From contig JAPULM010000404.1 of the NCBI GenBank assembly GCA_027294925.1, positions 1 through 6,826 of the forward strand: 6,826 nucleotides of DNA, read 5' to 3'. This DNA comes from a bacterium (lineage in GTDB: Bacteria > Tectomicrobia > Entotheonellia > Entotheonellales > Entotheonellaceae). Position numbers and translations under genes: made by a program. Shown here one piece after another: positions 5,824 to 6,826 of the stretch (position 1 is the first letter of the stretch; the number at the start of each line of letters is the position of its first letter). The notes below the pieces were generated by a model, which was not told the origin of the DNA, made no database searches, and saw only the letters and a program-made list of their open reading frames with translations.

Positions 5824-6120
5824 TTAACTGCTAAGTTTTAAGAGGGTTATGCCAACTAGCATTGTCAAGCTGCCAAGTAGGATCGTCCAGACTCGAGCTC
5901 GTTTGCGAAACACCATACAGCCCATTACCAGGGCAAATAGAATTTCTACTTGCTTTATAGATTCAACATATGAAGTTAAGGTAAGCGTGAAGGCAATTAG
6001 CTCGAGATCTAGACAAAATAAGAGGTTGAATGACGTAACACTTGCAATAGAGCTGACAACAGGGCCAGTCTGAACCACATGGCCACCTACCTCATAGGTT
6101 ATGCTGTAATTGGGCAACAA
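5824..6120 (-). pseudogene. C-terminal remnant of an EamA/DMT-family transporter
   Basis: The last ~60 codons read like the end of a drug/metabolite transporter: SYVESIKQVEILFALVMG, then VFRKRAR and the final hydrophobic helix WTILLGSLTMLVGITLL. In EamA proteins the ninth helix typically starts with such a Y-V-x-x-x-K/R segment, and the tenth closes the chain. Intact members have about ten helices and 280-300 residues; here the homologous part covers roughly two. The upstream codons (to a TTG at 6120, with the frame open to about 6195) do not look like transporter helices, and no N-terminal half is visible in other frames up to 6240. I read it as a decayed, N-terminally truncated gene. A small two-helix protein is a less likely alternative. 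The 170 bases between it and the HD gene (5654-5823) hold nothing I can call. Confidence 0.55.
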
Positions 6121-6141
6121 TAAAATGAAGAGATGGTGTTT

Positions 6142-6213
6142 ATAGCGTAGGCAGGTAGGAAACGCTATGTGGGTGAAAACTCGTGGGGTGAAAAATCAAC
6201 GTGACTTGTTGAT
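6142..6213. promoter_or_regulatory. Repeat-rich leader, possible operator, before the FAD dehydrogenase
   Basis: Three structures are packed into about 70 bases. An inverted repeat ATAGCG/CGCTAT (6142-6147 and 6163-6168) is followed by an imperfect tandem repeat, GTGGGTGAAAACTC (6169-6182) and GTGGGGTGAAAAATC (6183-6197). A second perfect inverted repeat, ATCAAC-N7-GTTGAT (6195-6213), ends 27 bases before the ATG at 6241. The last element has the size of a dimeric repressor or LysR-type site. No convincing -35/-10 pair is seen. Genes for hydroxyacid oxidation are often substrate-induced through such operators, but which regulator binds here is unknown. Confidence 0.4.
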
Positions 6214-6240
6214 ATCGTGATGTGAAGGGATTAACCATTT

Positions 6241-6826
6241 ATGTCTGATGCAATACTCAAGGCATTGTGTGAGGTCATTGACCCGTCTAGAATCGACACG
6301 GATCAGGACCGCATCGCATTTTTAGCAAGCGACGCCCTTCATCCTGAACGCTTGCCGCGTGGGGTGACTTCTGTTATACCGCTGTGTGTCATACAGCCAC
6401 AGGAGGCACAAGAAGTTGTGGCCATTGTGGGTTTGGCGAACAGCCATCGCATCCCTGTTATTCCGATTGGAGGTGGGAGTGGACTGATGGGTGGTGCTAC
6501 CGTGACGGCGCCTGGTTTGTTACTAGATTTACGGGGTCTCAAGATGATAAACATTCGTCCAGCAGATCGTATGGCCGATGTAGGGGCAGGGGTCACGATC
6601 TGTGAGCTGAACCAGGCTGCTGCCCCGCACGGATTGATGTGTGGACATGATCCATGGACGGTATCGGTTGCCACGGTTGGTGGAACAATTGGAACCAACA
6701 GCTTAGGGTATCTCGGCGGTAAATATGGCGCTATGGGTGACCAACTGCTAGGTGTTGAAGTGGTATTACCCACCGGTGAGATGGTGCGTACACGCTCGGT
6801 CGAGAAGGCGTCGACAGGGCCAGCGT
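6241..6826 (+). CDS. FAD-linked 2-hydroxyacid dehydrogenase, GlcD type (cut by right edge)
   Basis: The frame opens at ATG 6241, preceded by GAAGGGA about 10 bases upstream, and runs off the right edge after 195 codons; family members have about 450-500. It contains most of a PCMH-type FAD-binding domain: PIGGGSGLMGGATV at 75-88, LDLRGL from 95, DVGAGV at 113-118, and ATVGGTIGTNSLGY followed by GGKYGAMGDQL at 144-169, which together cradle the flavin. This is the layout of glycolate oxidase subunit GlcD, D-lactate dehydrogenases and related enzymes that oxidise D-2-hydroxyacids to 2-oxoacids. The substrate-binding C-terminal domain is beyond the window, so glycolate, D-lactate, 2-hydroxyglutarate or an alkyl-glycerone-phosphate synthase role cannot be separated. 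No signal peptide is present. The upstream leader has operator-like repeats. Confidence 0.88.
   Translation, partial: MSDAILKALCEVIDPSRIDTDQDRIAFLASDALHPERLPRGVTSVIPLCVIQPQEAQEVVAIVGLANSHRIPVIPIGGGSGLMGGATVTAPGLLLDLRGLKMINIRPADRMADVGAGVTICELNQAAAPHGLMCGHDPWTVSVATVGGTIGTNSLGYLGGKYGAMGDQLLGVEVVLPTGEMVRTRSVEKASTGPA

Overview
The window is a piece of bacterial chromosome of moderate GC content. It carries compact metabolic genes on both strands, separated by AT-richer intergenic stretches. There are no RNA genes, transposases, CRISPR arrays or phage genes that I can see. The gene content (biosynthetic arginine decarboxylase, FabI-type reductase, LarC, an HD protein of a type I remember mainly from cyanobacteria) suggests a Gram-negative, probably uncultivated lineage. 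The sequence alone does not let me name it.

Layout. Bases 1-895 (minus) hold the N-terminal ~298 residues of SpeA; the gene runs off the left edge. Bases 896-1431 are a divergent regulatory region with a TGAGAC inverted-repeat array and a good sigma-54-type -24/-12 promoter. These precede a 72-residue conserved-looking small protein of unknown function (1432-1650, GTG start). Bases 1651-2005 have no convincing gene but contain a candidate sigma-70 promoter and an AT-rich hairpin. A possible 37-residue membrane peptide (2006-2119) follows. It lies just ahead of a likely three-gene plus-strand unit: larC (LarC1 part only, with a polyhistidine C-terminus), an SMP-30/gluconolactonase-family hydrolase, and fabI. 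A convergent HD-domain phosphohydrolase (4805-5653, minus) comes next, then the decayed C-terminal end of an EamA/DMT transporter (5824-6120, minus). A repeat-rich leader precedes a FAD-linked 2-hydroxyacid dehydrogenase of the GlcD type (6241 onward, plus), which is cut by the right edge.

How the genes may fit together. LarC belongs to synthesis of the nickel-pincer nucleotide cofactor used by LarA-type hydroxyacid racemases and epimerases. SMP-30 lactonases open sugar lactones to aldonic (hydroxy) acids. GlcD-type flavoproteins oxidise D-2-hydroxyacids. Their proximity hints at a hydroxyacid or sugar-acid pathway, but larA, larB and larE are not in the window, so this is inference. The most unusual points are the LarC1-only form with a His tail and no room for LarC2, and the sigma-54-type promoter ahead of an uncharacterised small protein.
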